A stretch of 64,000 nt of DNA from Sorex araneus. Its lineage: Eukaryota; Chordata; Mammalia; Eulipotyphla; Soricidae. Of this stretch, positions 39,673 through 52,115 are shown in pieces (position 1 is the first letter of the stretch; each line of letters opens with the position of its first letter). The notes beneath the pieces were generated by a model. It searched no databases and was not told the DNA's origin. It saw only the letters and a list, made by a program, of their open reading frames with translations. Location: contig NC_073303.1 of assembly GCF_027595985.1 (NCBI RefSeq), positions 378,789,842-378,853,841 on the forward strand, given 5' to 3'. Made by a program: the position numbers and the translations under genes.

Positions 39673-40862
39673 ATTCACCACCAGGATCTCACCATTCTAC
39701 AAGGAAGTGATCATTGATGTAAATAGAGGGGTTTGGCAGGGGGATACCATTTCACCAAATCTCTGGAAGTGCCATTCTAGTCATGTGACGACTAGAATGA
39801 GAGGGAATGGGAGTGAAGATAGATGGTCGGCAACTACACCACCTCCGCTTTGCTGATGACATTGTTCTAATAACACCAAATATTAGCCAAGCGGCACACA
39901 TGCTGGCCGACTTCAACCATGAGTGTGGAAAGGTCGGACTGCAGCTAAATCTCACCAACACAATGTTCATGAAATATGAACTAGTCTTCATGAAATATGA
40001 ACTAGTCCCTGATGTTCCATTTGCTCTCCACAGAATGAACATCTCCAAATGCAGCAGCTGTGTGTACCTGGGTCGAGAACTCAACATTGAGGAATGACTT
40101 GGCGCCAGAACTGCGCAGGAGGAAGAGAGCAGCACGGAATGCCTTTAAGAGCAAAGAAGTGGTTAAGAGGATGAAGAACCTCCGGCTCTGGGCACATCTT
40201 TTCGACTCCACCGTTCTTCCTTCACTAACATACGCCTCAGAGACCTGAGCCCTACGCAAACAGGATGAGAACGCTATTCGGGTTTCCCAAAGAGGAATCG
40301 AAAGAGCTATGCTAGGAGTATCACGTTTCACTCAAGTGAGAGAAGGAATCCGGAGTTCCGACCTTTGATGATCAAGAATCAGGGACGCTGTCTTGTTTGC
40401 CAAGGGGTCGAAAATCAGATGGTCTGGACAGGTAATGCGATTTAGACCGATCTAGACCACTGGACTAGAGCTGTTACCGACTGGATTCCATGGGATGTCA
40501 AAAGACCGCATGGCTGCCCACCTACGAGATGGTCAGACTTCTTTGTCAAAACCTGAATGAACAGTTTGAGGCTCTTCGTGTTCCTTGAGCGAGCAGATAC
40601 CATTGGGCTACACTAGTACGCAACAGGGACGAATGGAGACGTTACTAGCACCCGCTCAAGTGAATCGAAGATCAACGGGATGACAAGTGACAAGTGATAC
40701 CAAGTGAATTGGTAAGAGCACTGGCTCATGGTAATTTCAAATGTTGGTAGTTCTACTGGACAGCTGAATTTGTCCATTTTCTTCAGAATCACACAGTGAC
40801 ATATTGATGGCACACAGGTGTCACATTGGCAATATATTTTCAAGTGATTTTGAAAAAATATG

Positions 40863-41045
40863 CTCGAGGGACAGAGAAATAGAAAAATGGGTAGGGTGCT
40901 TACTTTACATGTGGTCCATCCCAGTTTGATCCCTGACACCACACAGGGTCCCCTTAACCCACCAGGAGTAACCCCTGAGTACAGAGCCAGAAGTAAGCCC
41001 TGAATACCAAGAGGACTTACAACAAAGAAAGAAAAAAAAAGAATA
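40863..41045 (+). mobile_element. old diverged SINE
   Basis: gagggacagagaaatag head, gggtagggtgcttac, then ccaggagtaacccctgagta and agagccagaagtaagccc, ending in an A-rich tail. Confidence 0.7.
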
Positions 41046-41549
41046 AAAAATTAAAAATGTGTGAAACAATATAGCAATGTAGAAGATATATGAGAGTCCT
41101 TTGTACCCTTTATTGTCAAGCTGAAATTACATGTAATAAATGATAAAGGAAAATGAGATGAGATCAGAGATTAACATTCTCTGAAGTTGAGTGTGAATGA
41201 TTAGCTTACTTAACATGCCATCGCAGACACAAGCTTTCTTTGAGAAGACTTTCGCTGGAGTACTGAAAAGGCTTTCTGTCAACTTTTAACCTGGGTAGGT
41301 GTGAGAAGTGGAAAGGAAGCTGTCAGCTAGCGAGGCATACACCTTGAGTCCGGGGAGTCCTGTGGGCCTGAGGCCACACTGGAAGGACTAGAAGTATTAC
41401 TCATGACTCCTGTCTGTGCAAGAGAAGATTCTGGTTTAAATTTCTGCCTGAAGAGGCAACCCAGTTCAGTGTAGGCTCCCCCTGCCCCTTTTCACTTGTG
41501 AATAATCTGGGATCGTTATGAAATACTGATGAGGGCTCAGAAAGAGTAC

Positions 41550-41640
41550 AAAGAGCAGGAATGCATGCTTTGTGTGGCAGAGCCCTTGGCTGGCACCCCA
41601 TCACACCACCACACAGTACCCCAAGCACTACCCTCCCCCG
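41550..41640 (+). mobile_element. possible old SINE remnant
   Basis: Words ctttgtgtggcagagcc and ccccaagcactacc only. Confidence 0.25.
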
Positions 41641-41872
41641 CCCTCAACGCCAAAGAGTATGATGCCTGTGAACCCACAACTCTTGGTCTAGAAACAGCAA
41701 AGGGTAGGGAAGGAAGAATATTGATACCTGGGTTTGTCCTCAACTTACTAATTACTGTGTAGCATGACCTTAGCAGTGGGATCCCCCAAAGTCCCTGAGG
41801 TGGGCCCAGTATTCAGCATAAGCACAGTGCACGGGCTCCAGTTCAGATCCAGGCTGCGAGGTTGACAGGTAA

Positions 41873-42048
41873 TTTTTTTTTTTTGGGGGGGAGTCACATC
41901 CAGCGATGCACAGGGGTTACTCCTGGCTCATGCACTCAGGAATTACACCTGGAGGTGCTCGGGGGATCATATGGGATGCTGGGACTCGAACCTGGATAAG
42001 CTGTGTGCAAGGCAAATGCCCTACCTGCTGTGCTATTGCTCCAGCCCC
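41873..42048 (-). mobile_element. SOR-type SINE
   Basis: T-run, gagtcacatccagcgatgca, atcatatgggatgctggg, then tgctattgctccagccccc. Moderately diverged. Confidence 0.93.
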
Positions 42049-42359
42049 CACAGGTGAGTAATATTGGCAAGAGAAGTCACCCTAAGTGCTGGCTTCAACT
42101 GGGAAGCAGAAACAGAAATGTGTTCATGGCACTAAACATAAGCGCTGTACTTAGCACGGTGCTTAACACACATTAGACACTCAATGCGTGTCTTACTTAT
42201 TTTTGTTAATTTTTTTGCTCAGAATTTTTGTTTATAAACTGAAGGGATATATTCTTACAGATCATCTAAGTAGAAATAATAAGGGGTCAACTTATTCACA
42301 TGGCTGGGGTGCAGAGAACAGTTCCCAACTGAGATCATCCTAGTCTTTTGCTATGAAAC

Positions 42360-43700
42360 ATTTTTTTTGGGGGGTGGAAGGCACACTTGGTGATGCTCAG
42401 GGACTTAAGAAACATTGCTATAGGAAGTCAGGAGCTCCTGGCAGTGAGGACAGAGGTCCCCGTGCATCCTGTTACTCTCCCGTGGACAATGCCCGATGTC
42501 AAGGTGCAGTAGGGCCTGAGCATGCAGGTCTTCATGGGCCTGGGACCGATTCTGGCTTCAGTTCCCAGGATCATTTACTGGTGGTTTTGGGGAAAGTTCT
42601 CTGTCAGAGAAAACCACAGAAAAATGAGCTCCTTTCTTTGTGTGACACCTTTGTTCTGTTCAGATATGATGCTTGGAATCCCTTTAACCTGCAGTTGAAC
42701 CTGACACTGAGAATTCAAGAACAGAGACATAAAGCAATATTGACAGCAATATCCAGTTACTGAATACACCAATTCTGAAAACTTCTCAAGCTTTTGGAGA
42801 CAATAAACCTCTTGATTGGTGAAGCTAGTAGAGGTGTTTTATTTTCAATCTTCATAGCTAATACTTCCTGATACAAAGGCTTTGTCTAGCGAGTTATATT
42901 AGTTTTCATTTCCAGAATGTTGGCTCATTTTCAATTTATATGCTTTTAGCCCCCCCCCCCCCCACACGTGATTATAGTCTTCGGAGGTGGGTATTAGTAC
43001 CATCATTACCATTCTCGATGTACTGATAGAATTCACGTTTAGAAAATGTAGGTCACACCATGGTAAATGATGTGTCTGATAGTCTGTTTATTCTTCTAAA
43101 AGCAGTGACTAATGACCTTCAGCAGAGGAATTCACCAGTAACTGCCTCGGTCACTGTACTAAGCAGGTTGACTTCAGTAGGCAGTGAGCTGCTGTCCATG
43201 GCAAACAGCAGAAGGAACCTGAAATTAGAACATCAAGTCAGTCCTTTACTAGGCAGTGCCACCTCTCCACTGAAGAGGAAAATTTGGGTTGTCAGCAAGT
43301 CGGTGCTACCCTAACCAAAGAGACCCTTCTGTTCTATTTACTTTCCGAAGATCAGCAATTTGAAACTGAATGGTTACAATGGAAAGGCGACAATGAAACA
43401 AACAGAAAGGCAACGATGGTTACAAATGTATCAGTTTGTATTTGTATCGGAAACTAGAGTCTAAAGTGTTTCTTAATGGCTCTATTTGCAATCACTTTCA
43501 CCCAACCGATGCAACACCCTAAGTATTCCTAGAAACACGACTCATTATTTTTGGTTGCTCCGAGTTCATAAACCGTTTACGGTTGCCAATATTTTTGTTA
43601 CCACCATGTTATTTTCAGTTACCCGAAGTTTAAAGAAGCCAGGCTCTAAAATGTATTGCATTCTTCAGAGGACTGATTTCTTAAAAAACAGAATTAAGAG
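42360..43700. other. intergenic DNA, no gene seen
   Basis: AT-rich. 42,360-42,480 holds words of an old reverse SINE (cacttggtgatgctcaggga). A C-run of 15 lies at 42,949-42,963. No coding signal. Confidence 0.45.
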
Positions 43701-43849
43701 AACTTAAGATCCAGTGTTTTCTAAACACCTTACACCTGCAGACCAGCACCGTTCAAAAAAATATACTATTTTGGGGGCCAAGCCTGTCAGGTCTCAGGAC
43801 TTGGCTCCCAGTGCTCAGGGATCCCCCGGCAGGCTCGGGGGCCCTAGGA

Positions 43850-45350
43850 GTGCCCACCGCCAGGCCTGGCTGGGCCACGCGCGGGCGGGCCCCTCACCGC
43901 CAGGCTGTCCAGCGCCGGGGCTGGCGGCCAGCTCGTGCAGCTCCAGGCGGTAAGGCCGCGGGCGCGCCGCCGTGGCCTCCTCGGGGCTGCGCGCAAGGCG
44001 CTCCGTCCGTCTGCGGGCACCAGGCACCGTTTCTCCCGTTTATTCCCCCGCACCTCCCTCTTCCTCGCCCTGCCCCGCGCTGCCGGGCTCCCGGGCCCGC
44101 CGCTGGCCCCAGGGTCACTCCCGCGGGCCTGGGGCCTCAGGGGGCTCCGGGGCCGAACCGGGCCGGCCGCACCCCGCGTCCCGCCAGCGCGGCCGCCCTC
44201 TCCGGGCCTCGTTCCTCCGGGAGCCCCGCGGGACGGGCCCGCCCCTCCCGGCGCTCGGCCCCGCGCAAGGCCCCGGGCGCGGCGCCCACGGGCGGGCGGC
44301 CCACGGGAGAGCCCGGGAGCGGCCCCGCCGCCCGCCTCAGCCCCGGCGGACGCGCCTCGGCGGCGGCCCGAGCCAGCCCGGCACTTCCGCTTCCCTCTCC
44401 GGCTCCGGCCACTTCCGGCTCCGGCTCCGCCGACTTCCGGCCGGCGCGGAGGGGCCGCGGGGAGCCGCCGCCCGGGGCCGCCCGCGTCTCCCAGGAGCCC
44501 GGGGGGGCCCGCCGGGGCGCGGGGAGACGATGCGCGCCCGGCCGGGCCCGTCCCGCGGCCCCGCGTCCCGGCGGCGGAACCCGGCCCCGGCGCCGCGAGC
44601 GCCTCCTCCGGGAGCGGCCGGAAGCGGCGGCGCGGCGGCGCCGGAAGTCCCGCCCGCGCCGCCCCGAGGGAAGACGGTGAGCCGGAGGAGCCAGTCGGCG
44701 CGGCGAGCAGGAGCCGTCCCGCCGGCGACCAGGTGAGCGCGTCTGCGGCCGGGGCGGGGGCGCGGGCGCGGGCGGCGGCCGGCGGCGGCGCGGGCCCGGG
44801 GGGCGGCGGCCCGGGGGCCGGGCGGGGGCGGCGGGGCGCGGGGGGCCCCGTCAGGGCGCCGCGCTCTCCCCCCGCCCCCCTCCCCCCGCCTCCGCCCCGC
44901 CCGCCCGCCCCGCCCGGCCGCGCCCGCCGCCCGCCCCGCGCCGCCGCCGCCGCCGCCGCCCGCTGCGCCGCCTGCCGTTGGGGACGCGCCGGCCGGCCGG
45001 GCCCTCGGGGGCGTCGCTCCGCCGCCCCGCGCCCCGCGCCCCGCGCGCGGTCGCCTCAGCCCCCCGAGGCCGCGGGCGCGCGCCTTGGCCGCTGTGCGCG
45101 GGAGCCCCGGCCCGCGGGGACGCGCCCGTCACGGGCCCCGCCACGGCCCCGCGGGTGGCCCGCGCCACGGGCCCGGAGGACAGCGGCGCCCGCGCCCCCA
45201 GCGCCCCGAGGCGAGCCGGGGGCGGCGCGGGCGAGCTCTGGGCGGGCCAGGCGGGCCAGGAAGCGCAGGTGGCCGCGCAGGAAGCGGGTGTCGCGCGGGC
45301 ACGAGGGTCCCGCCGAGCGGGCCCCGCTAGGGGTGTCCCCTGGGAGGACG
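43850..45350 (+). promoter_or_regulatory. ZNF407: CpG-island promoter, probably ZNF407
   Basis: About 1.5 kb of very CpG-dense sequence. Five ETS-type cttccg/cggaag sites cluster at 44,381, 44,411, 44,431, 44,619 and 44,641, which usually marks a start of transcription. Gene identity rests on position only: in mammals ZNF407 is the next gene after CNDP1, about 10 kb away on the same strand. Divergent antisense transcription is common for such islands and cannot be excluded. Confidence 0.75.
44430..44732 (+). other. ZNF407: putative ZNF407 exon 1, non-coding (5' end uncertain)
   Basis: A strong donor (gcgaccag|gtgagc) at 44,733 lies just after the ETS cluster. The open frames here are GC-driven and show no zinc finger. 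The C2H2-coding exons of ZNF407 are not in the window; I saw no CX2-4C...HX3-4H array. Confidence 0.5.
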
Positions 45351-45489
45351 CAGGGACCGCGGCCACCCAGGCGCTTCTCGGTGGGCTGCGCCCTGGCCCC
45401 TTCCTTTGTCTCACCTGCACCGCGCCTGCACAGGTGTTCCGGGGGTCGGACCTGTCAGCACGGTGCAAATTAAACGGGCCTCGGCCAGA

Positions 45490-45615
45490 GTGACAGCCGG
45501 GGCGTTTGCCCTGCTATAGCCGGCCCCGGTTCCACCCCCGGCATCGCACGTGGTCCTCGAGCACTGCCAGTGTTCCTGAGGGCATCGCCAGCTGTGGCCC
45601 CCAACAGATGCAAAA
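45490..45615 (+). mobile_element. old diverged SINE
   Basis: gggcgtttgccctgctatag head, ggttccacccc B-box relic, gtggcccccaacagatgcaaaag end. Confidence 0.55.
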
Positions 45616-48196
45616 GAAAATTGGAAACTGATCAGTAACTGATGCCGTCCACCTAATTAGCACAGGAATTTTCCAGAATGCAGCGTGTGGCCGGCCACAG
45701 AGTTTTCTACCCTTCCTGTCCCCTTCCTGGCCTCCTGCTGGTCACTGGCAGAGTTCGGCCTGGCTTCAGCAAGCCATCACTGCTCACCTGCTTTCTGGTG
45801 GCCCTGCAGTAGGTCAGTGAGAGGTGGAAATGGGTACTCGAGCTAACCCACGCGGGATGTCACGCCTAGCAGCGATGTCTGATGTCAGTACCCGGGTCTG
45901 GGGGACCTGATGCCACACTGGCCATTGGGAGTCTTGGTTGTCAACCAAGACACTTAGAAAAAATATTTTTTGGAAAGTGCTAGATGGCTTCTTGAATTGA
46001 AAGCTGGGGAGCTGGACTTGAGGCCACACTAGGGTCACAGCTCACGGACAGACTTGTCAAGGGTCAGCTGACGGGCAGTGCCACTGGAGAACCTGGTGGT
46101 GGAGGAGACGTTCTTGTCCCTAATACAGACACTGTCTCTGCCTCCTAGTTACATTTAGTTCTTGGTGGGAGCAGGAGATCAGCGGTGCTTGCGCTGATGG
46201 GGAGCAGAGAGACTGAAGCAGATTTCTGACTCACCTCTAAGATTCACTGTGCAAAGGACCTTCCTGCAGCAGAGCAGCTCGGAGTATGCGTAACTATGAA
46301 AATGGCCAGACTCGGAGGGCAAGGGATTCCTCGAGCGACTGAGCGCGCAGACTGAGCCCCCCAGGGTGAGGGGCTTCTCGAGGGACTGAGCCACAGACTG
46401 AACAGGAATCAGTGGGCCAAAGAGACCGAGAGAGGAGGGGGAGCTTGAGTTTCAGGCTGAGGGTCTCTAGGCAAGAGGGAACATGGACCGTTTCAGAGTT
46501 TAAAGGAGTTTGGTTTAGTCAGGTCAGAAAATGAGGTGGGATGAAAGGTGAGGCTGGAAGGATCCTTCGCAGAAATATAGCGGCATGGTGGCTTAGCTTC
46601 GGCAGATGGCAGGGCCGTCAACCTTACTACAGACTTCCCTGGCCTCTGAGCCACAAGGGGAAGTGCGTGGGCTGACAGGGAAATTGAAAGGATTTGGGCC
46701 CCAGGTGCTGCGAGTGAGGGGAAGGTAAGTTAGATGATGTCATGTTTGGGACTGTCGTGGAGCATGTACAGGTGTCGCTAAGAGGGCTTCATGTTTGGCT
46801 CCTATCTGAGGCAGCGTTGACTAGGCAGCTGTGAACCTGGAATTCAAAGCCATGGGCGCATCATAGCCGTCTCTGTTCTTGCACACATCTTGTGCGTCTG
46901 TGTCTAGCGGAGTTCTTCACTAGGACCCTTGCCCTGCTTCCAAGTTAACAAATCACAAGCTCGTGTTGCACTTGGAAGATTACCAGTAGACATTTTTGGA
47001 ATTTGATCCACAGGGCATTGGCATTGAGAATGAGTGAGTTTGGGCAGTTTGGGAGGAAGGAAAGGACAGTTTTGTATCTAACAACTGACTTGTGAGTATA
47101 TTTGTTGCTGCAGAAATCCAGACTAATTTTTCTTGATTTCCTAGAAGTACCGGCGAGGAGTCCATGTCGCCTTTACCTTTTTGTTCTGGGAAAGAGACTT
47201 CTGTTCTTAGCAGCATTTTTTCTTGTGTTAGAACATTTCCTTCATGGTGATTCTAGAGGTAGATAATGATTATTATAGCTCTCTACTCCGGTTGATTATC
47301 TAGTAATTCCATCTGCTTGGAATAAGGCTTATAGTTGGTACCAGTGGTACCAGTGGAGAGTAAAGGAATCACAACTCTATCGAATGAAGCGAAGCCTAGA
47401 ATTTTTGTAATTTAGCTCTGGAATTTAACCACCTTGGGGTTTGTTTTTGGTTGTCTCTCAGGTGCCCAGGAGACCTGGGAATTATTTATTCCTGGAAACA
47501 CTTAGTCAGCTAGGCAGGGGTGCAGTGTAGGGTGAAGCTCAGGTACTGCTTTATGGGCGAGGAGGCCTCTAGGGTCACAGATAGTGATGCTTGGAAGGTC
47601 ACGTGGTCCCACGTGCCTCGCACGCTCCCTAATGCCGGCACTGGCCTCCCAGGCCAACACTGATTCTTGAGTATAGTCGTGCAAGCTGCAAGTGTCCAAG
47701 TAAGTAACTCCTCTCGACAGGGAGCAGCAGATGTGAGCGAGTAAGTTTAGTGGCGCTCATACTAGGGCTGTTGTGTTGAGCTCCGAGCGCACTGCCAGGT
47801 GATGGACATAATCTGCTTAGAGATAACCTGCGAGATGCAGTGAGGTATATTTTATCTCCTTAGAAGGAACTCAGATTTAGGATAATAGCCAGAAGGTCAC
47901 ACAGCTATTGTAGAGCTTTTAACCCGGGGATTTCAACAGGCAGTCCGACTTTAGAGCCCATGTTTAGCCACCAGACCATACTCCTTCCCTCAGTGCTCAT
48001 TTGTTCATGTAACAACAGTTAAAAACATTTCTCTCACACCCCTGTAAGTTATTAGAGTGCAGTTAAGGGTGACTTAAACCAGTGTTTTCCAAAGTGCGTG
48101 ATACCCCCTTCTGGGGGAGGGGTGCGTTTTAGCTGAAAGTTACATAAAGTAGCTTTAGGTGCGTAAAAATGGTAGGTTTCAAGGGGCACTGAGTGG

Positions 48197-48384
48197 TTTT
48201 TTTTTTGTTTTGTTTTGTTTTTGGGTCACACCCGGCGATGCACAGGGGTTACTCCTGGCTCATGCACTCAGGAATTACTCCTGGCAGTGCTTGGGGGACC
48301 ATATGGGATGCTGGGATTCGAACCTGGGTCAGCCGTGTGCAAGGCAAACAAACGCCCTACCCGCTGTGCTATCGCTCCAGCCCC
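48197..48384 (-). mobile_element. SOR-type SINE
   Basis: Reverse copy with a gttttgttttg tail complement, gggtcacacccggcgatgca and the head complement gctatcgctccagcccc. Near consensus, with a short acaa duplication in the aggcaaac segment. Confidence 0.95.
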
Positions 48385-50427
48385 ATGAGAGTTTATTACT
48401 CTCAGAGAAGGGGGAGGGAGGCCAAGTAAGTTTGGGCACGTTTGCTATAGACATACCCGTCTCACCAACACCTGTGCCTGCTGTGTCTGGCGGGCAGGCA
48501 GAGGGGCCTGTTCCAGGAGGGAGGCCTGGTGATGGGGCAGGACCCTTGGTTAAGTCAGGGGGGCCGCTTGGGAAGGGCTGGGAGGCAGTAGGACACAGGC
48601 CTGCTGTGTAGGCTGGGGCTGTGGCAGGGACAGTCATGCCCCCATTAGATGCCCTCTCACACTGATTCCCCACCAGAGGCGAGCTCGGAACGACCCACTG
48701 GGCTCGCTCTGAGGGGTCCGTGAAGGCTAGCACATGGAGAGTTACCTCATTTGGAGCCCCCTGGCGGGTTCCATTCCCTCCAGCCAGTTCAGATGCTTTT
48801 GCTGGTGGGCGTGGCCTGCCAGGGGGCTATAGGTTTTGTGCGGACCTTTGTCACCGGGAGCCTCAGTTGGCAAGGCCTGCTGAGAAGGGGTTGGGGCCAG
48901 AACCCTAACTCGACACCCCCCATAACTGACGTCCCCTGCAGCCGCAGTGGGTCGAAGCTCTCTTCTCAGCCCTTGGGCCCGCGTTAGGAGCCGGGCGCTG
49001 CCTTGTCTCTGAAACGGCGCCTCCCAAGGAGCTGTTCTCCTCCAGGGTCCTCAGGGAGTCGAGCAGCTCTGGGAGTGTGGGGTGCGGGGCGACGCAGATG
49101 CTCCAGTTCCCGCTTAGCTGCCAGGCCCAGGCGCAGCTGGCTGAGGCCACACTGATGAGGAGCCATTTGGTGACTAAGTGACACCTTGACCCTTGTTAGG
49201 TCACCAGGGGACAAGAGCCCCTCCGTTTGCAGGGTGTATTCTCATGTGCCAGGGCAAAGGTCATGTTACACTGTTCCCAGCTGACAGGTGAGAGAGCGCG
49301 GGGTGGCCTCCAGGCGAGGGCCGCGGGGCCTCCAGTCAGAGGTATTGGGTGAGCTCAGGCCTGAGTTTGGGTGCACTTGCTGGCGTTAGCTGTGACCGCA
49401 GGTGGCGCTCAGCCTCTCGGCCACAGACGCTTCATCTTAGCGTCTGTGGGAATGTTTCCTGATGGAACGTGGGCAAAGCAGATAATGAAGGGTTGGACGC
49501 CAGGCCAGCCCTCAGCTTGCTGCAAGTGCTCCCTCAGCCGGACAGCAGTGCTGCATCCCAGCCTGTCCCTCGGAGGTAACTACCCCAGGACAGAGAAAGG
49601 TCAAGCCCCAGGGTCTCCCTGTGTACCTGTTACTAGTGTAGGAGTTGTAAGATACATTGTAAACAATCTCTGTGAAAACAAATCTCAGTCTTGGAAGGAA
49701 TACACTTCATTCTATGCAGTGGGAGACATAGACTACCTCTGTGTATACAGTTACTCTGCCAGCCCCAGGCTGCCCTAAGGAGAGACTCAGCCCTGGCCTG
49801 CGGGTCGGGAAGGGGCTGGGGGGCAGGGGTGGTCTTAGACTTCTGGGTACTTCCTGAGCTCAGTGTGTCCTGTAAGTCATGCGGGGTAGGAGGCACGGAC
49901 CGTGAAGCTGGAGAGGGCCCCGTTTGCCCCTGGTCACACGGTGGGGAGGTGGGGGGGAGAACGCTGCTGTTCTTCCTCTTGTCACTGGACTGTGGTCCCC
50001 AAGTGGAGACCTACCTATCCTTCAAGACCTCTTCTAACATCACCATCTTTCAAAGACGCTCACCTCTAGGGAAGTGGAATTAGAGCTTCCGCATGTGAAT
50101 GTTAGGGGCATACAGTCAGTCTGCAGTAGGTGGGTTTCTTGGAGTTTCTGCTAGGTAGGACGCCTTCAAAATCAACCTGATAAAGAGCCAAGTCAGAAAC
50201 CTCAAAATCAGAAACTGCAAAATCAGAATTTAGATGGCTTTTGTTAAAATAAACACAGGTTTTTTTTTAGAATAATGACATTATTTTAGATGTGTTAAAT
50301 ATGATTCAGAGATCAGTTGATGAGGAAATTTCAATTGCTTCATTTTGACGAGAGAGAAATGCAGTGAAAAGCTATGATGCTCTTTTCACTTATAGGCCTT
50401 ACTCCTTCATAGGGTTATCAAACTTTA

Positions 50428-50597
50428 TATTTTTGGTTTTATTTTTGGGTTGCAACCAGTGATGCTGAGGAGTATTCCTGGCTCTGCACTCAAGGGTCAG
50501 TCCTGGTGGTGCTGGAGGGACCATATGGGGTGCCAGGGATGGAACCTAATGGTCTGCGTGTAAGGCGACACCCCACCTGCTGTCCTATGGCTCTGCC
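50428..50597 (-). mobile_element. older SOR-type SINE
   Basis: Reverse copy: tgggttgcaaccagtgatgc, ggaccatatggggtgccagg, ending tcctatggctctgcc. Its 3' neighbour is a second SINE at the same target word. Confidence 0.85.
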
Positions 50598-50610
50598 AAG
50601 GGTTATCACA

Positions 50611-50772
50611 TTTCTTTTTTTCTTTTTGGGTCACACCCGGTGATGCACAGGGGTTACTCCTGGTTCTACACTCAGGAATTACTCCTGGCGGTGCTCAGGG
50701 GACCATATGGGATGCTGGGATTTGAACCCGGGTCGGCTGAGTGCAAGGCAAACGCCTTACTCGATCCAGCCC
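50611..50772 (-). mobile_element. SOR-type SINE with deleted head
   Basis: Reverse copy, near consensus, but the A-box region (cgctgtgctatcg) is missing: it reads cgccttactcgatccagccc. The word gggttatc flanks both this copy and the one before it. Confidence 0.9.
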
Positions 50773-51721
50773 TGGGTTATCGTATTTAGAGTATATGGAC
50801 ACATGTATGGGTTGTGTCTGCGATCTGTTCTAGTTCCCTCACTGTCAGATAAGGAGGCTGAGCCCCACAAGCGGCTACTGCAGGCCGAGGGTTCTGGCCG
50901 GGAAGGAGTGGGGTCCGGGCCCCGCTTCCTAGCGGCTGCATTGCTGTCCGTAGGGCTGCTGGCTGCTAGTTGACTGACATTTCTCACCAGTTCCTGGGTG
51001 ATGCGGAGGCAGCCAGCTCTGAGCTGGTGGGAGCGCCCTGGGCTTTTGAATCGTCCAGGAGGAGCCCAGGCTCCCCGTCCAGTCCCCGTGGAAGCCAGTC
51101 TCACCTTCCCTGGTATTCGAGAATCAGGCCCCTCAGTTCTGTGTCACACAGAGCCGTGCCCAGCGACATGCGATTTTGACTAGAAAAGGAGTGCTGCTTT
51201 TGGCACTCCTTTTAGAAGTATTTCGGTACTTCTAAGGATAGTTTTGGGAACTGATTGTAGAAATCATAATTGTTTGCCCGTGAAGGGGAGACACTTTGAG
51301 CTTGGAGAGCCCTCAGTCTTTTCAACATTCTCCTTGGAAAGGGTGTCAAGTTTAATTGTAGTGAGTATAAAAGTGAAAAATCATCCTTTTGTCCCTCTGT
51401 TTTTCTGTTACTTTGTATACTAAAAGATTTTAAAATCCACTAGGTTGCACAGTTGCACCCTCAGTAAGCTGAACGAGAGAATAAAGGTCATTTATGGAAG
51501 GTCATATACCTGGAGAGACTTTAGTACTGTGGGGAAGGTTACTCTAGTCTCTGGATCCTGTGACCCTTGTAGGTCTTTACGTCCTGTGGCCCCCTCAGAA
51601 TACCCTGAGAGCCCTGAGGGGACCAAATTGCCTTTAGCTGAGAAATCCTGCTTAGATGATCTCAATTACAGACTTTTATTGAACAATCAAAATTTATTTC
51701 AGTTTATTTATTTTTTAAACT

Positions 51722-51901
51722 ACTTTTGGGCTTGGGCTACACCCGGTGTTCTTAGGGGTTACTCTTGGCTCTGCACTTAGGAATCACTCCAGGCAGTGCT
51801 CAGGGGACCATATGGAATACTGGTGATCAAACCTGGGTCAGTTGGGTGCCAGGCAGATGCAAAGCAAGGCTGATGACCCACTGTATTATTGCTCTGACCC
51901 C
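51722..51901 (-). mobile_element. older SOR-type SINE
   Basis: Reverse copy, diverged: ctacacccggtgttcttagg, ccatatggaatactgg, tattgctctgacccc. Confidence 0.82.
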
Positions 51902-51923
51902 AGAGTTTATTTCAGTTTAAACA

Positions 51924-51954
<31 letters not shown>

Positions 51955-52115
51955 TTTTGGGTCACACCCAGCGATGCTCAGGGGTTACTCCTGGCTTTGC
52001 ACTCAGGAACTACTCCTGGCGGTGCTTGGGGGACCATATGGGATGCCGGGGATCGAACCCGGGTCGGCCGCGTGCAAGGCAAACGCCCTACCCGCTGTGC
52101 TATCGCTCCGGCCCC
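51924..52115 (-). mobile_element. SOR-type SINE with long poly(T) end
   Basis: Reverse copy starting with a T-run of about 27, otherwise near consensus. Flanked by cagtttaaacattttt on both sides (51,913 and 52,116). Confidence 0.96.

Larger units (their letters stand above)
37205..40700 (+). mobile_element. near-complete, degenerate RTE-type LINE (RTE1_Sar-like)
   Basis: Non-LTR retrotransposon of the RTE clade, about 3.1 kb once two inserted SINEs are removed. A 5' region (37,205-37,430) is shared with the chimeric SINEs. Remains of an AP-type endonuclease follow at about 37,436-38,385, with words GVGGVGVLVNT, VYAPTTNYDEE and QFHNKIDYI in broken frames. Reverse transcriptase lies at about 38,940-40,100: GNYCPICLLSIVYKLF, QAGFRKGFSTIDHI, then WQGDTISPN and the catalytic LRFADDIVLIT, with FADD at 39,849-39,860. 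The C-terminal part has RRRKRAARNAFKS and HLFDSTVLPSLTYASET. Frameshifts and stops make it non-functional. The 3' end is tgacaagtgatac, without poly(A), as usual for RTE. The protein words are much closer to nematode RTE elements than to the BovB family of ruminants and snakes. From memory, this corresponds to an element described in the common shrew and attributed to horizontal transfer. Confidence 0.92.

Noticed and set aside
37205-40700. Endogenous retrovirus
   Set aside because: No LTRs, primer-binding site, gag, protease or env. The RT words and the AP-type endonuclease are those of an RTE LINE.
43935-45473. 512-codon open frame in the second CpG island
   Set aside because: Pro/Ala/Arg/Gly-rich throughout, with no domain. 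Several overlapping frames are open simply because GC-rich DNA has few stops.
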